A DNA stretch of 64,000 bases from Amycolatopsis alba DSM 44262. GTDB lineage: Bacteria; Actinomycetota; Actinomycetes; Mycobacteriales; Pseudonocardiaceae. Below are positions 50,148-58,858 of the stretch, piece by piece. The notes under the pieces are model-generated. The model made no database searches, was not told the origin of the DNA, and saw nothing but the letters and a program-made list of their open reading frames with translations. The position numbers and the translations under genes were made by a program. The stretch is from assembly GCF_000384215.1 (NCBI RefSeq), contig NZ_KB913032.1, forward strand, positions 4,605,665 to 4,669,664. Reading direction: 5' to 3'. Numbering within the stretch: the stretch's first letter is position 1; each line of letters opens with the position of its first letter.

Positions 50148-52652
50148 ATGACACTTACAGACCTCCTGCCTGCGGCTCCCGACCCCGACTCGCTGTTCGA
50201 AGCCTTCTCGACCTGGACAGCCGAGCGCGGGCTTGAGCTGTACCCCGCGCAGGAGGAGGCCATCATCGAAGTGGTCTCCGGGGCGAACCTGATCCTGTCG
50301 ACGCCGACGGGCTCGGGAAAGAGCCTGGTCGCGGTCGGGGCGCACTTCACCGCGCTCGCGCACGGCCGCCGCAGCTACTACACCGCGCCGATCAAAGCCC
50401 TGGTCTCGGAGAAGTTCTTCCAGCTCATCGAGATCTTCGGCCCCGAGAACGTCGGCATGATGACCGGCGACTCGGCGGTGAACGCCGACGCGCCGATCAT
50501 CTGCTGTACCGCGGAAATCCTGGCGAACATGGCGTTGCGGTTCGGTGCCGACGCGCCGGTCGGCCAGGTCATCGCCGACGAGTTCCACTTCTACTCGGAG
50601 CCGGATCGCGGCTGGGCCTGGCAGGTGCCGCTGCTGGAACTGCCGAACGCGCAGTTCGTGCTGATGTCGGCGACGCTGGGCGACGTCTCGTTCTTCGAAA
50701 AAGATCTCACCCGGCGCACGGGCCGCCCGACCGCGGTGGTCACCTCGGCGGAACGGCCGGTGCCGCTGACCTTCCGCTACGCGCTGACACCGTTGCACGA
50801 GACGATGTCCGAGCTGCTCCACGGCGGTCAGTCGCCGGTCTACGTCGTGCACTTCTCGCAGGCGGCGGCGATCGAGCGGGCGCAGACGCTGATGAGCATC
50901 AACGTCACCTCGAAGGCGGAAAAGGAGGCGATCGCCGAGATGCTCGGCGACTTCCGCTTCTCGGCCGGGTTCGGGAAGACGTTGTCCCGGCTGGTCCGGC
51001 ACGGCATCGGCGTCCACCACGCCGGGATGCTGCCGAAGTACCGGCGCCTGGTCGAGCAGCTCGCGCAAGCCGGGCTGCTGAAGGTGATCTGCGGGACCGA
51101 CACGCTCGGCGTCGGCATCAACGTACCTATTCGCACAGTGGTCTTTTCAGCGCTGACGAAGTACGACGGCGTACGGCAACGGCATCTCAAGGCGCGCGAG
51201 TTCCACCAGATCGCCGGGCGCGCGGGGCGGGCCGGGTACGACACCGACGGCTACGTCGTCGTGCAGGCGCCGGACCACGTCGTCGAAAACGCCAAGGCGC
51301 TGGAGAAGGCGGGTGACGACCCGAAGAAGAAAAAGAAGATCGTCCGCAAGAAGGCGCCCGAAGGGTTCGTCAACTGGACGGAGAGCACCTTCGACCGGCT
51401 GATCGCGGCCGAGCCGGAGCCGCTCACGTCGAGCTTCCACGTCAGCCACTCGATGCTGCTGAACGTCATCTCCCGACCGGGCAACGCGTTCGACTCGATG
51501 CGGCATCTGCTGGAGGACAACCACTCCGACCGTCCCGCCCAGCGGAAACTGATCCTGCGCGCGATCGCGATCTACCGAGCGCTGCTCGCGGCCGGTGTCG
51601 TGGAGCGGCTCGACGAACCCGACGAGCAGGGCCGGATCGTCCGGCTCACCGTGGACCTGCAGTTCGACTTCGCGCTGAACCAGCCGCTCTCGCCGTTCGC
51701 GCTGGCCGCGATCGAACTGCTCGACGTCGAATCGCCGTCGTATCCGCTCGACGTCGTGTCCATTGTGGAATCCACAGTGGACAATCCGCGCCCGGTGCTT
51801 TCGCAGCAGCAGTTCAAGGCGCGTGGCGAGGCCGTCCAGGCGATGAAGGCCGAGGGCATCGAGTACGACGAGCGGATGGAACTGCTCGAAAACGTCACGT
51901 ACCCGAAGCCGCTGGAGGAATTGCTGGAGGCGGCGTATTCCCGCTACCGGCAAGGGCATCCGTGGGTCGAGGACTACGAGCTGAAGCCGAAATCGGTCGT
52001 GCGCGACATGTACGAGCGCGCGATGAACTTCGTGGAGTACATCGGTTTCTACCAGCTCGCCCGTTCGGAAGGGCTGGTGCTGCGGTATCTCACCGACACC
52101 TATGACTCGCTCCGGCACACGGTTCCCGACGAGGCCAAGGACGAGGGGCTGCAGGACCTCATCGAATGGCTCGGCGAACTGGTGCGCCAGGTCGACTCCA
52201 GCCTCCTCGACGAGTGGGAAGCCTTGCGGCACCCCGAAGAGGAAGGCCCGGTCTCGGCGCGGCCGCCGTCCGAACCGCCCGCGGTCACGCGGAACGAGCG
52301 GGCGTTCCGGGTGCTCGTGCGGAACGAGCTGTTCCGCCGGGTCGAACTGGCCGCCCGGCGGTCCTACGGGACGCTCGGCGAGCTGGACGCGGCTTCGGGC
52401 TGGGACGCGGACGCGTGGGAAGACGCCATCGAGGACTACTTCGACGAGCACGAAACCCTCGGCATCGGGCCGGACGCGCGCGGGCCCAAGCTGCTGATCA
52501 TCGAGAAGGAGACGGAGATCTGGCGGGTGCGGCAGATCTTCGACGACCCGGCGGGCGACCACGACTGGGGCATCAGCGCGGAGGTCGACCTGGCGGCTTC
52601 GGACGAGGCGGGCTCAGCGGTCATCCGGATCACCGCGGTGGACCAGCTCTGA
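50148..52652 (+). CDS. DEAD/DEAH-box helicase, Ski2/Mtr4-like
   Basis: An 834-residue superfamily-2 helicase from ATG 50148 (MTLTDLLPAAPDPDSLFEAF); the frame is open far upstream, antisense to the neighbour, and not used. Motif I STPTGSGKS (51-59), Ia YYTAPIKALVSEK, motif II DEFH (144-147), motif III MSATLGD, then IGVHHAGMLPKYRRLVEQLA (IV/V), TDTLGVGINVPIRTVVFSAL, and motif VI HQIAGRAGRAGYD. The basic insert KKKKKIVRKKAPEG and the C-terminal ~400 residues are specific to actinobacterial members. Ski2-like proteins unwind RNA or DNA; the cellular role here is unknown. No nuclease domain was seen. Confidence 0.9.
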   Translation: MTLTDLLPAAPDPDSLFEAFSTWTAERGLELYPAQEEAIIEVVSGANLILSTPTGSGKSLVAVGAHFTALAHGRRSYYTAPIKALVSEKFFQLIEIFGPENVGMMTGDSAVNADAPIICCTAEILANMALRFGADAPVGQVIADEFHFYSEPDRGWAWQVPLLELPNAQFVLMSATLGDVSFFEKDLTRRTGRPTAVVTSAERPVPLTFRYALTPLHETMSELLHGGQSPVYVVHFSQAAAIERAQTLMSINVTSKAEKEAIAEMLGDFRFSAGFGKTLSRLVRHGIGVHHAGMLPKYRRLVEQLAQAGLLKVICGTDTLGVGINVPIRTVVFSALTKYDGVRQRHLKAREFHQIAGRAGRAGYDTDGYVVVQAPDHVVENAKALEKAGDDPKKKKKIVRKKAPEGFVNWTESTFDRLIAAEPEPLTSSFHVSHSMLLNVISRPGNAFDSMRHLLEDNHSDRPAQRKLILRAIAIYRALLAAGVVERLDEPDEQGRIVRLTVDLQFDFALNQPLSPFALAAIELLDVESPSYPLDVVSIVESTVDNPRPVLSQQQFKARGEAVQAMKAEGIEYDERMELLENVTYPKPLEELLEAAYSRYRQGHPWVEDYELKPKSVVRDMYERAMNFVEYIGFYQLARSEGLVLRYLTDTYDSLRHTVPDEAKDEGLQDLIEWLGELVRQVDSSLLDEWEALRHPEEEGPVSARPPSEPPAVTRNERAFRVLVRNELFRRVELAARRSYGTLGELDAASGWDADAWEDAIEDYFDEHETLGIGPDARGPKLLIIEKETEIWRVRQIFDDPAGDHDWGISAEVDLAASDEAGSAVIRITAVDQL

Positions 52653-52653
52653 T

Positions 52654-53298
52654 TCAGGTGGCGGGGACAGCCGCCGGGCGGAGTTCCCGGCGGCGTCGCA
52701 CCAGCTGCACGATCAGCACGACCAACGAGAGCGCGGGCAGCGGGTAGCCCAGGAGAAGGCCCACCGTGATGTCGATGAGCGGCGCGGCGACGGCGGCGAC
52801 GAACATCCACGTCGGCGCCACGGGCAGCTTCGGGCCGGTCCGGACTTTGCCCCACGGCTTCGCCACCGAAAGCCACGCCTGGAACGCCAGCGCGCTCGCC
52901 ATCAGCGCGGTTCCGGCGACCAGGGCTACCGGTGCCGGTTCACCCACCCGCGCCGCCACGACGGAATCCTGCAAAGCGCCTGACAGCAGGAAGATCCCGG
53001 CGTAGAGCTGCACGAGCGTGATCGCGAACTTCGCCAGCACCCACCAGTGCCGGGCGAATCCCCAGGCCGTCGCCGCGGCGAGCATGAAACCGGTGAAGGC
53101 CGACGCGTTGGCGAGCGGGGCCAGCAGGAGCGAGTCGATCTCGTGCGCCATGGACGTCGCGGCGACGCGGATCGCGTCATCCTCGGTGGTGCGGCTGATC
53201 GCCAGGAGGGTGAACAGTGCCAAGGCCTGCCCCATCCAGCCCACCGAGGTGATGACGTGCAGCCAGACGGTCAGCTGCCGCCATGTCTTCTTCCCCAT
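52654..53298 (-). CDS. Membrane protein, DUF2269-like
   Basis: A 214-residue protein from ATG 53298 (MGKKTWRQLTVWLHVITSVG); GAAGG precedes it, and GTG 53307 gives three more residues. There are about five membrane helices. WLHVITSVGWMGQALALFTL near the N-terminus, with conserved His and Trp, is typical of DUF2269-like integral membrane proteins. The end is basic (VQLVRRRRELRPAAVPAT). The stop lies 1 bp from the stop of the convergent helicase gene. Function unknown. Confidence 0.65.
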   Translation of the reverse strand: MGKKTWRQLTVWLHVITSVGWMGQALALFTLLAISRTTEDDAIRVAATSMAHEIDSLLLAPLANASAFTGFMLAAATAWGFARHWWVLAKFAITLVQLYAGIFLLSGALQDSVVAARVGEPAPVALVAGTALMASALAFQAWLSVAKPWGKVRTGPKLPVAPTWMFVAAVAAPLIDITVGLLLGYPLPALSLVVLIVQLVRRRRELRPAAVPAT

Positions 53299-53352
53299 GC
53301 CGCACACCTTCGCGTGACCGCCCCGCCCGGCACATCCGGGGCGACCCTGAAA

Positions 53353-53946
53353 TCAGGCCGGAAGGGGCGGGAAACAGGCCTGGGCGTCGTGGCCGTCGAA
53401 CCACAGCCCGACCGTGAACGCCATGGTCGCCTCCATGAGCCGTGCCCGGTCGAGCCCGCCGGCGTTCAGCGGCGTGCAACCGATGTCGCGCACCAGGGAA
53501 CTCACCACCTCGACAGCCTCCGGCGGGCCGCAGAGCGGCACCGCGAGCGGGCGGCCGTCGAACACCGGGGGAGTCATCCGCCAGACGTCCACATGGCACA
53601 GATTGAACGCCTTGACCACGTGCGCGTCCGGCGCGGCGGCGGCGATTCGCTCCGCCTGGGCGGGGATCGTGAGCACGGCGCCGGGGCCGACCGCGTTGGT
53701 GCAGTCGATCAGGATCTTCCCCGCGAGCGAATTCCCGGCCGCGGCAAGGACTTCCGTCACCGACGGCGCGGGGAGGGCCAGGAGGATCACGTCGCTCGCG
53801 CGAGCGGTCTCTTCCCAGCTCCCGGTTCGAGGGGCGATCTTCGAGGCCTTGGCCCGGTCGCGCGCGGCGACCATCATCTCGTGCCCGGACCACTGGCCGC
53901 CGAGCGCCTCCGCCATCCCGCCCGCGCCGAAAATACCGATACGCAT
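53353..53946 (-). CDS. NADPH-dependent F420 reductase-like oxidoreductase
   Basis: A 197-residue Rossmann protein. MRIGIFGAGGMAEALGGQW (1-19, GxGxxx dinucleotide motif), then VMVAARDRAK-like NADP-phosphate-contact basic residues (MMVAARDRAKASK), and VVKAFNLCHVDVWRMTPPVF, VPLCGPPEAVEVVSSLVRDI, as in F420H2:NADP+ oxidoreductase-like proteins (DUF/Fno family). It would reduce NADP+ or F420. GGM replaces the canonical GTGxxG. It is divergent from the HxlR regulator and is its likely target. Confidence 0.78.
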   Translation of the reverse strand: MRIGIFGAGGMAEALGGQWSGHEMMVAARDRAKASKIAPRTGSWEETARASDVILLALPAPSVTEVLAAAGNSLAGKILIDCTNAVGPGAVLTIPAQAERIAAAAPDAHVVKAFNLCHVDVWRMTPPVFDGRPLAVPLCGPPEAVEVVSSLVRDIGCTPLNAGGLDRARLMEATMAFTVGLWFDGHDAQACFPPLPA

Positions 53947-54021
53947 GTGCCGCTCCCTAAGATCGAGTTACGACACGACCGTAGAAAGCGGCGCGGGTAC
54001 CAAGTGGTTACCGGAGGTCCC

Positions 54022-54399
54022 ATGAACGACGTCTTCCTCGCCGACTGCCGGGCCAGGCTCGCCTTCGACCTGATGGCGAACACGTGGAACCCGGTCGTCC
54101 TGTGGGCCCTGCGCGAGGGGCCGCTGCGACCCGCAGAGTTGCGGCGACGGCTGGGCGGGATCAGCACGAAGGTGCTCACGGAAACGGTCCGGCGGCTGGA
54201 GTTCAACGGCCTGGTCCACCGGCGCGACTGCGGGCGGACGGCGAAGGTCGAGTACTCGCTGACGGACCTCGGGGTCACCTTGCTGGGGCCCATCGAGGCC
54301 TTCGGGGAGTGGGCTCACCGCCATGGCGACGAGGTGATGGCGGCTCAGGACATGGTGACCCCGGCCCTGCGTGATCAGACGGCGATCACATGTGATTGA
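54022..54399 (+). CDS. HxlR-family transcriptional regulator
   Basis: A 125-residue winged-helix regulator; GGAGG 5-9 bases before ATG 54022 (MNDVFLADCRARLAFDLMAN). WNPVVLWALREGPLRPAELR, RRLGGISTKVLTETVRRLEF (recognition helix) and KVEYSLTDLGVTLLGPIEAF (wing and dimer helix) are the HxlR pattern; there is one Cys near residue 9 and one in RRDCGRT, which could be redox-sensitive. It is divergent from the F420-reductase-like gene (75 bp). Its last ~10 residues (LRDQTAITCD) are encoded by a 21-bp tandem repeat. Confidence 0.88.
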   Translation: MNDVFLADCRARLAFDLMANTWNPVVLWALREGPLRPAELRRRLGGISTKVLTETVRRLEFNGLVHRRDCGRTAKVEYSLTDLGVTLLGPIEAFGEWAHRHGDEVMAAQDMVTPALRDQTAITCD

Positions 54400-54460
54400 A
54401 CGACGATCACGCGTGATCAGACGGCGAACTCGCGTGATTGAAGGCGGAACTCGCGTGATC
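54371..54460. repeat. Four 21-bp tandem repeats overlapping HxlR stop
   Basis: Units start with GTGATC or GTGATTG at 54371, 54392, 54413 and 54434, plus a partial fifth at 54455. Units 1 and 3 share GTGATCAGACGGCGA; units 2 and 4 start GTGATTGAA, an alternating 42-bp higher-order pattern. The repeat codes the end of the HxlR protein and fills the space to the convergent SorC gene (stop 54463). Confidence 0.82.
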
Positions 54461-54462
54461 GG

Positions 54463-55443
54463 TCAGGGAAGCGGGCGGGCCTCGGCCAGCTTGAGCAGGG
54501 GGACGGCCGCGGCGGCGTCGGTGATCAGCGTCGAGACCATGCCGGAGCGCAGGACGGCGTCGATGGCTTCGGCCTTCGGTTCCGTGTAGCCCAGCGCGAT
54601 CACCTCGGGGACCGCCAGCAGTTCTTCGGCGCTGATGGCCAGCACGTGGTGGGCCAGCCCGGTGGACATGGGGGTCCCGTCGGCGTCGAACAGGCGCGCG
54701 GAAACCTCCGCTTTGGCACCGCGTTTCGCTATCGCGCTCCGCTCCGTCTCGTCGAGCGCGTCGTAGACCGTCGACTCCTCGGGCTTCCACGCGCCGATGC
54801 TGACGACGGCCTTGGTCAGGTTCTTGAACTGCCCGAAGGTCTCCGCGATCCCCGGCTGCCTGCGCAGTGTCTCGGTGGTGCGGCGGTCGGGGAGGACGAG
54901 CGGGCCGAAGATCGGGTACGCCTGGCCGCCGGACACCGACGCGACCCGGCTTACCGTCTCCACCGACCGGTCCCGCATGTCCATCCCCGCCTGCACCCCG
55001 CACAGTTGCACGACCGGGCATTTCGGCAGCGACTCGATCGCTTCGGTCATCGCGTTCACGGAACGTGCCCAGGACAGGCCGATGACGTCGCCCGTAGTGA
55101 CGATCTCGGTCAGGAGGCGGGCGGCGAGCGAGCCGATCTTCCGCCGTGCCACTTCGCGGGATTCCGGTTCCGGTGCTCGTTCGAGCACAAGGACGCGGTC
55201 CAGCCGGTACGCGACGCGGATTTCCTCGGACAGTACGAGATCGACCGGCGCCGGCAAGCGGAATTCGACCGTGACGATGCCGGCTTCCCTGGCCGTGTCC
55301 AGCATCCGGGCGACCTTGAACCGGCTGACGCCGAACTCGTCGGCGATCTCCAGTTTCGAGGCGCCCTGTTCGTAGAACCGCCGGGCCACGGCGGCGAGGA
55401 GCAGTGACTCCACGAGGCCGGGACTCTGTTTCTTCCCGCTCAT
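54463..55443 (-). CDS. SorC/DeoR-family sugar-responsive regulator
   Basis: A 326-residue protein from ATG 55443 (MSGKKQSPGLVESLLLAAVA); the frame is open upstream into the promoter, but this start matches the family. The N-terminal HTH is ASKLEIADEFGVSRFKVARM LDTAREAGIV; residues ~75-326 are the SorC sugar-binding domain (GDVIGLSWARSVNAMTEAIE, VVQLCGVQAGMD, VSIGAWKPEESTVYDALDET). It is divergent from the polyol dehydrogenase/ABC operon. A GCTCATCTGAGC palindrome covers its own start codon and a second copy lies before the dehydrogenase gene, so it should repress both. Confidence 0.88.
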   Translation of the reverse strand: MSGKKQSPGLVESLLLAAVARRFYEQGASKLEIADEFGVSRFKVARMLDTAREAGIVTVEFRLPAPVDLVLSEEIRVAYRLDRVLVLERAPEPESREVARRKIGSLAARLLTEIVTTGDVIGLSWARSVNAMTEAIESLPKCPVVQLCGVQAGMDMRDRSVETVSRVASVSGGQAYPIFGPLVLPDRRTTETLRRQPGIAETFGQFKNLTKAVVSIGAWKPEESTVYDALDETERSAIAKRGAKAEVSARLFDADGTPMSTGLAHHVLAISAEELLAVPEVIALGYTEPKAEAIDAVLRSGMVSTLITDAAAAVPLLKLAEARPLP

Positions 55444-55449
55444 CTGAGC
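55438..55449. promoter_or_regulatory. SorC operator 1, over regulator start codon
   Basis: GCTCA-TC-TGAGC, a 12-bp dyad covering the ATG of the regulator (55441-55443). Together with the second box at 55556 it brackets the 142-bp divergent region. Confidence 0.6.
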
Positions 55450-55555
55450 ACTATAGCGCGAAAACAACCCGAAAGGTTGACGTAACAACTGGGAAAAGTT
55501 CACCATGCGGGGACATCAACAGCCTGACATGCAGTCCGAAGCATAGGCCCACCCC

Positions 55556-55567
55556 GCTCATTTGAGC
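55556..55567. promoter_or_regulatory. SorC operator 2, before dehydrogenase
   Basis: GCTCA-TT-TGAGC, differing from operator 1 in one central base. It ends 18 bp before the ATG at 55586, immediately upstream of the ribosome binding site AGAGGAG, where bound repressor would block transcription. Confidence 0.65.
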
Positions 55568-55585
55568 GAGAGAAGAGGAGCTGGC

Positions 55586-56590
55586 ATGCGTGCCGCGATC
55601 GTGGACAAGCCGGGGGAGATCAGGGTCGGCGAGGTACCCGATCCCAAACCGGGGGATCGCCAGGTCGTCGTCAAGGTGGGTGCCTGCGGGATCTGCGGGA
55701 CCGACCTCCACATCGCCGACGGGCATTTCCCGCCGACGCCGTACCCGATCGTCCCCGGCCACGAATTCGCGGGCGAGATCGTCGAACTCGGCGCCGACGT
55801 GCCGGGCGGCTGGAAGGTCGGCGACCGGGTGGCCGTCGACCCGTCGCTGTTCTGCGGCTACTGCAAGCCTTGCCGGTCCGGCCGCGGCAACCTCTGCGAG
55901 AACTGGAACGCGACCGGCGACACGGTGAACGGCGCTTTCGCCGAGTACGTCGCCGTTCCTTCCGCGAACTGCTACCGCATGCCGGACACGATGACCTGGG
56001 AACAGGGCGCCCTCGTCGAGCCGGTTTCCTGCGCGGTCCACGGCGTGCGCCGGATCGGGGTCGAGGCGGGGGAGCGGTTCCTCGTCGTCGGTGCGGGCAC
56101 GATGGGGCTGATCATGCAGCAGCTGTTGCAGCGCGCGGGCGCCCAGGTCACGGTGGTCGACCGCAACACCAGCCGCCTCGGCCGGGCCATGGACCTCGGC
56201 GCGGTCGCCGTCGCGGGTGACGTGAAGGACCTCGACGACGAGAAGTTCGACGCGGCCGCGGACTGCACCGGCGCCGCACCGGCCATCGAAGCCGCCTTCG
56301 ACTCGCTTCAGCGCGGAGGCCGCCTGCTGGTCTTCGGGGTCGCGCCCGCCGAAGCACGCGTCGCGCTTTCGCCGTTCCGGATCTACAACGACGAGATCAC
56401 CGTCGTCGGCTCGATGGCCGTGATGAACAGCTTCGGTGCCGCACTCGACCTGGTCGCCAGTGGCGCCGTCGACACCGGCGCGCTGCTCACCGACACCCTC
56501 CCGCTGGAGCAGTACCCCGACGCGCTCGCCCTCATGCGCAGCGGCGCCGGCTTGAAGGTGCAGGTCCTGCCGGGAGGCGAAAGTGCGTAA
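55586..56590 (+). CDS. Zinc-dependent medium-chain dehydrogenase, polyol type
   Basis: A 334-residue MDR enzyme after AGAGGAG. GACGICGTDLHI (zinc Cys), GHEFAGEIVE (zinc His-Glu), and the structural-zinc loop CGYCKPCRSGRGNLCEN; NAD(P) fold VVGAGTMGLIMQQLL and VVDRNTSRLGRAMDLGA, with Asp-Arg suggesting NAD preference. It resembles sorbitol/mannitol/threonine-type dehydrogenases. First gene of the operon with a polyol-type ABC importer and under a SorC regulator, so it probably oxidises the imported polyol. It overlaps the next gene by 8 bp. Confidence 0.9.
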   Translation: MRAAIVDKPGEIRVGEVPDPKPGDRQVVVKVGACGICGTDLHIADGHFPPTPYPIVPGHEFAGEIVELGADVPGGWKVGDRVAVDPSLFCGYCKPCRSGRGNLCENWNATGDTVNGAFAEYVAVPSANCYRMPDTMTWEQGALVEPVSCAVHGVRRIGVEAGERFLVVGAGTMGLIMQQLLQRAGAQVTVVDRNTSRLGRAMDLGAVAVAGDVKDLDDEKFDAAADCTGAAPAIEAAFDSLQRGGRLLVFGVAPAEARVALSPFRIYNDEITVVGSMAVMNSFGAALDLVASGAVDTGALLTDTLPLEQYPDALALMRSGAGLKVQVLPGGESA

Positions 56591-57923
56591 AGCAGCCGCT
56601 CTGCTCGGAGTTCTCCTGCTGACGCTCACCGGATGCGCCGGTGCGGGCGCCCTCGGGACCGGCGACCGGACGCTCGTCGTCGGCATCGTCGCGAACCCGC
56701 AGATGAAGGACGCCATCGAGCTTTCCGGCGAGTTCGAGAAGGCGAACCCCGGTGTCACCCTCAAGTTCGTTTCGCTGCCGGAAAACCAGGCCCGCGCGAA
56801 GATCACCGCGTCGACGGCCACCGAAGGCGGCGAATTCGACGTCGTCATGATCAGCAACTACGAGGCACCGCAGTGGGCCGCGAACGGCTGGCTCGAAAAC
56901 CTCGAACCGCATATCGCGGCGAATCCCTCCTACGACGCGGGCGATTTCATCCCGAGTATCAAGGAATCCTTGTCGCACAACGGATCGCTCTACGCGGTGC
57001 CCTTCTACGGTGAGTCGTCGTTCCTGGCCTACCGCAAGGATCTGTTCGAGCAGGCCGGACTCACGATGCCCGCCAAGCCGACGTGGTCGCAGATCGCGGA
57101 GTTCGCCGCGAAGCTCGACGACAAGGCGAAGGGGGTCGCAGGGATCTGCCTGCGCGGCAAACCCGGCTGGGGCGAGAGTCTCGCACCGTTCACCACGGTC
57201 GCCAACACCTTCGGCGCGCAGTGGTTCGACAAGGACTGGAACGCCAAGCTGACCAGCCCCGAGTTCAAGGCGGCCGCCGAGTTCTACGTGAACCTCGTGC
57301 GGAACCACGGCGAGGTCGGCGCGTCGAGCGCGGGCTTCTCCGAATGCGGCACGCGGTACACCCAAGGCCAGGCCGCGATGTGGTACGACGCCACGGTCAT
57401 GGCCGGCACGAACGAGGACCCGTCGGCCAGCAAGGTCGTCGGCAAGTCCGGCTACGCCCCGGCGCCGGTGGAGAAGACGCAGGCGAGCGGCTGGCTCTAC
57501 ACCTGGGCGCTGGCGATCCCGAAGGTCGCCAAAGACAAGGACGCCGCCTTCAAGTTCATGTCTTGGATGACCGACAAGGCCTACGTGCAGCGGGTCGCCA
57601 AGGAGTTCGGCGACTGGAACCGCGTCCCGCCGGGTGTGCGGAAGTCGACCTACGACATTCCTCAGTACCGCGAAGCCGCCAAGGCCTACGCGCAGCCGAC
57701 GCTGGACGGGATCGCGGACGCCGACCAGCGCAAGGCGATGGCGAATCCGGTGCCGTATCCGGGCATCCAGTTCGTCGGCATCCCCGAGTTCCAGGATCTC
57801 GGGACACGGGTGAGCCAGCAGCTTTCGGCGGCGATCGCGGGTCAGATCACCGTGGACGAGGCGCTGAAGCAGTCCCAGGAGTACGCGCAGACCGTCGGCA
57901 AGTCGTATCAGGAGGTGCAGTGA
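56583..57923 (+). CDS. ABC importer sugar/polyol-binding lipoprotein
   Basis: A 446-residue CUT1-type solute-binding protein. Signal and lipobox: VRKAAALLGVLLLTLTGC (Cys18). MKDAIELSGEFEKANPGVTL, then DVVMISNYEAPQWAANGWLE, VPFYGESSFLAYRKDLFEQA, GWGESLAPFTTVANTFGAQW and MWYDATVMAGTNEDPSASKV are typical of sorbitol/mannitol-binding SmoE-like proteins. GTG 56583 overlaps the dehydrogenase stop; its TGA overlaps the permease ATG (TGATG). Ligand inferred from the dehydrogenase neighbour. Confidence 0.9.
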   Translation: MRKAAALLGVLLLTLTGCAGAGALGTGDRTLVVGIVANPQMKDAIELSGEFEKANPGVTLKFVSLPENQARAKITASTATEGGEFDVVMISNYEAPQWAANGWLENLEPHIAANPSYDAGDFIPSIKESLSHNGSLYAVPFYGESSFLAYRKDLFEQAGLTMPAKPTWSQIAEFAAKLDDKAKGVAGICLRGKPGWGESLAPFTTVANTFGAQWFDKDWNAKLTSPEFKAAAEFYVNLVRNHGEVGASSAGFSECGTRYTQGQAAMWYDATVMAGTNEDPSASKVVGKSGYAPAPVEKTQASGWLYTWALAIPKVAKDKDAAFKFMSWMTDKAYVQRVAKEFGDWNRVPPGVRKSTYDIPQYREAAKAYAQPTLDGIADADQRKAMANPVPYPGIQFVGIPEFQDLGTRVSQQLSAAIAGQITVDEALKQSQEYAQTVGKSYQEVQ

Positions 57924-58858
57924 TGGCCACGCTCTCCGCTCCTGCCCGCACCGAGCCCGCCGAAGCCAAGAAGGCGGCCCCGAAGCGCGGCACCGACACG
58001 CCGTTCAAACGACGGCTCCCGCTGTTGCCCGCCCTGCTGTTCGTCGTCGCCGTGACACAGCTTCCGTTCGTGCTGACGGTGTTCTACTCGTTCCAGTCGT
58101 GGAACCTGGTGCGGCCGGGCTCGCGGCATTTCGTCGGGTTGCAGAACTACATCGACGTCTTCGCCGACTCGACGTTCCTCGGCGCGCTGCTGAACACCGT
58201 CGTCCTCACGGTCGTCTGCGTGTTCTTCTCGCTGCTGCTCGGACTGGGGCTCGCGATCCTGCTGGACCGCAAGTTCCTCGGCCGAGGGGTGGTCCGGACG
58301 CTGCTGATCACGCCGTTCCTGATCCTGCCCGCGGCGGGCGCGCTGCTGTGGAAGACGACGATGTTCGACCCGACCTACGGGTTGCTGCACTTCGTGTTCG
58401 GCACCGACGTCGACTGGCTTTCGGAATTCCCGCTGGCCGCCGTGATGGCCCAGGTCGTCTGGCAGTGGACGCCGTTCATGATGCTGCTGATCCTGGCCGG
58501 GCTGCAGAGTCAGCCGAAGGACGTGCTGGAGGCCGCGTCGGTCGACGGCGCCGGCCGCTGGCGGACGTTCACCGCGATCACGCTGCCGCATCTGAGCCGG
58601 TTCCTGCAGCTGGCGACGCTGCTGGGCGCGATCTACATCGTGAACAGCTTCGACGCGATCTTCCTGATGACACAGGGTGGTCCGGGGACGGCCAGCACGA
58701 ACCTGCCGTTCTACATCTATCAGCGGGCGTTCCAAGGTTTCGACGTCGGGCAGTCGTCCGCGATGGGCGTGATCGTCGTGATCCTGACGATGATCGTCGC
58801 GACCTTCGCGCTGCGGCTGATGTTCCGCACGTTCTCGGTGCAGGGAGGCGCGAAATGA
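57923..58858 (+). CDS. ABC importer permease 1 (MalF-like)
   Basis: A 311-residue permease with six helices and a ~40-residue cytosolic N-terminus (TEPAEAKKAAPKRGTDTPFK). LPLLPALLFVVAVTQLPFVL starts helix 1; the EAA loop is EAASVDGAGRWRTFTAITLP, which contacts the ATPase. It ends FRTFSVQGGAK. ATG 57923 overlaps the binding-protein stop. Confidence 0.92.
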   Translation: MATLSAPARTEPAEAKKAAPKRGTDTPFKRRLPLLPALLFVVAVTQLPFVLTVFYSFQSWNLVRPGSRHFVGLQNYIDVFADSTFLGALLNTVVLTVVCVFFSLLLGLGLAILLDRKFLGRGVVRTLLITPFLILPAAGALLWKTTMFDPTYGLLHFVFGTDVDWLSEFPLAAVMAQVVWQWTPFMMLLILAGLQSQPKDVLEAASVDGAGRWRTFTAITLPHLSRFLQLATLLGAIYIVNSFDAIFLMTQGGPGTASTNLPFYIYQRAFQGFDVGQSSAMGVIVVILTMIVATFALRLMFRTFSVQGGAK

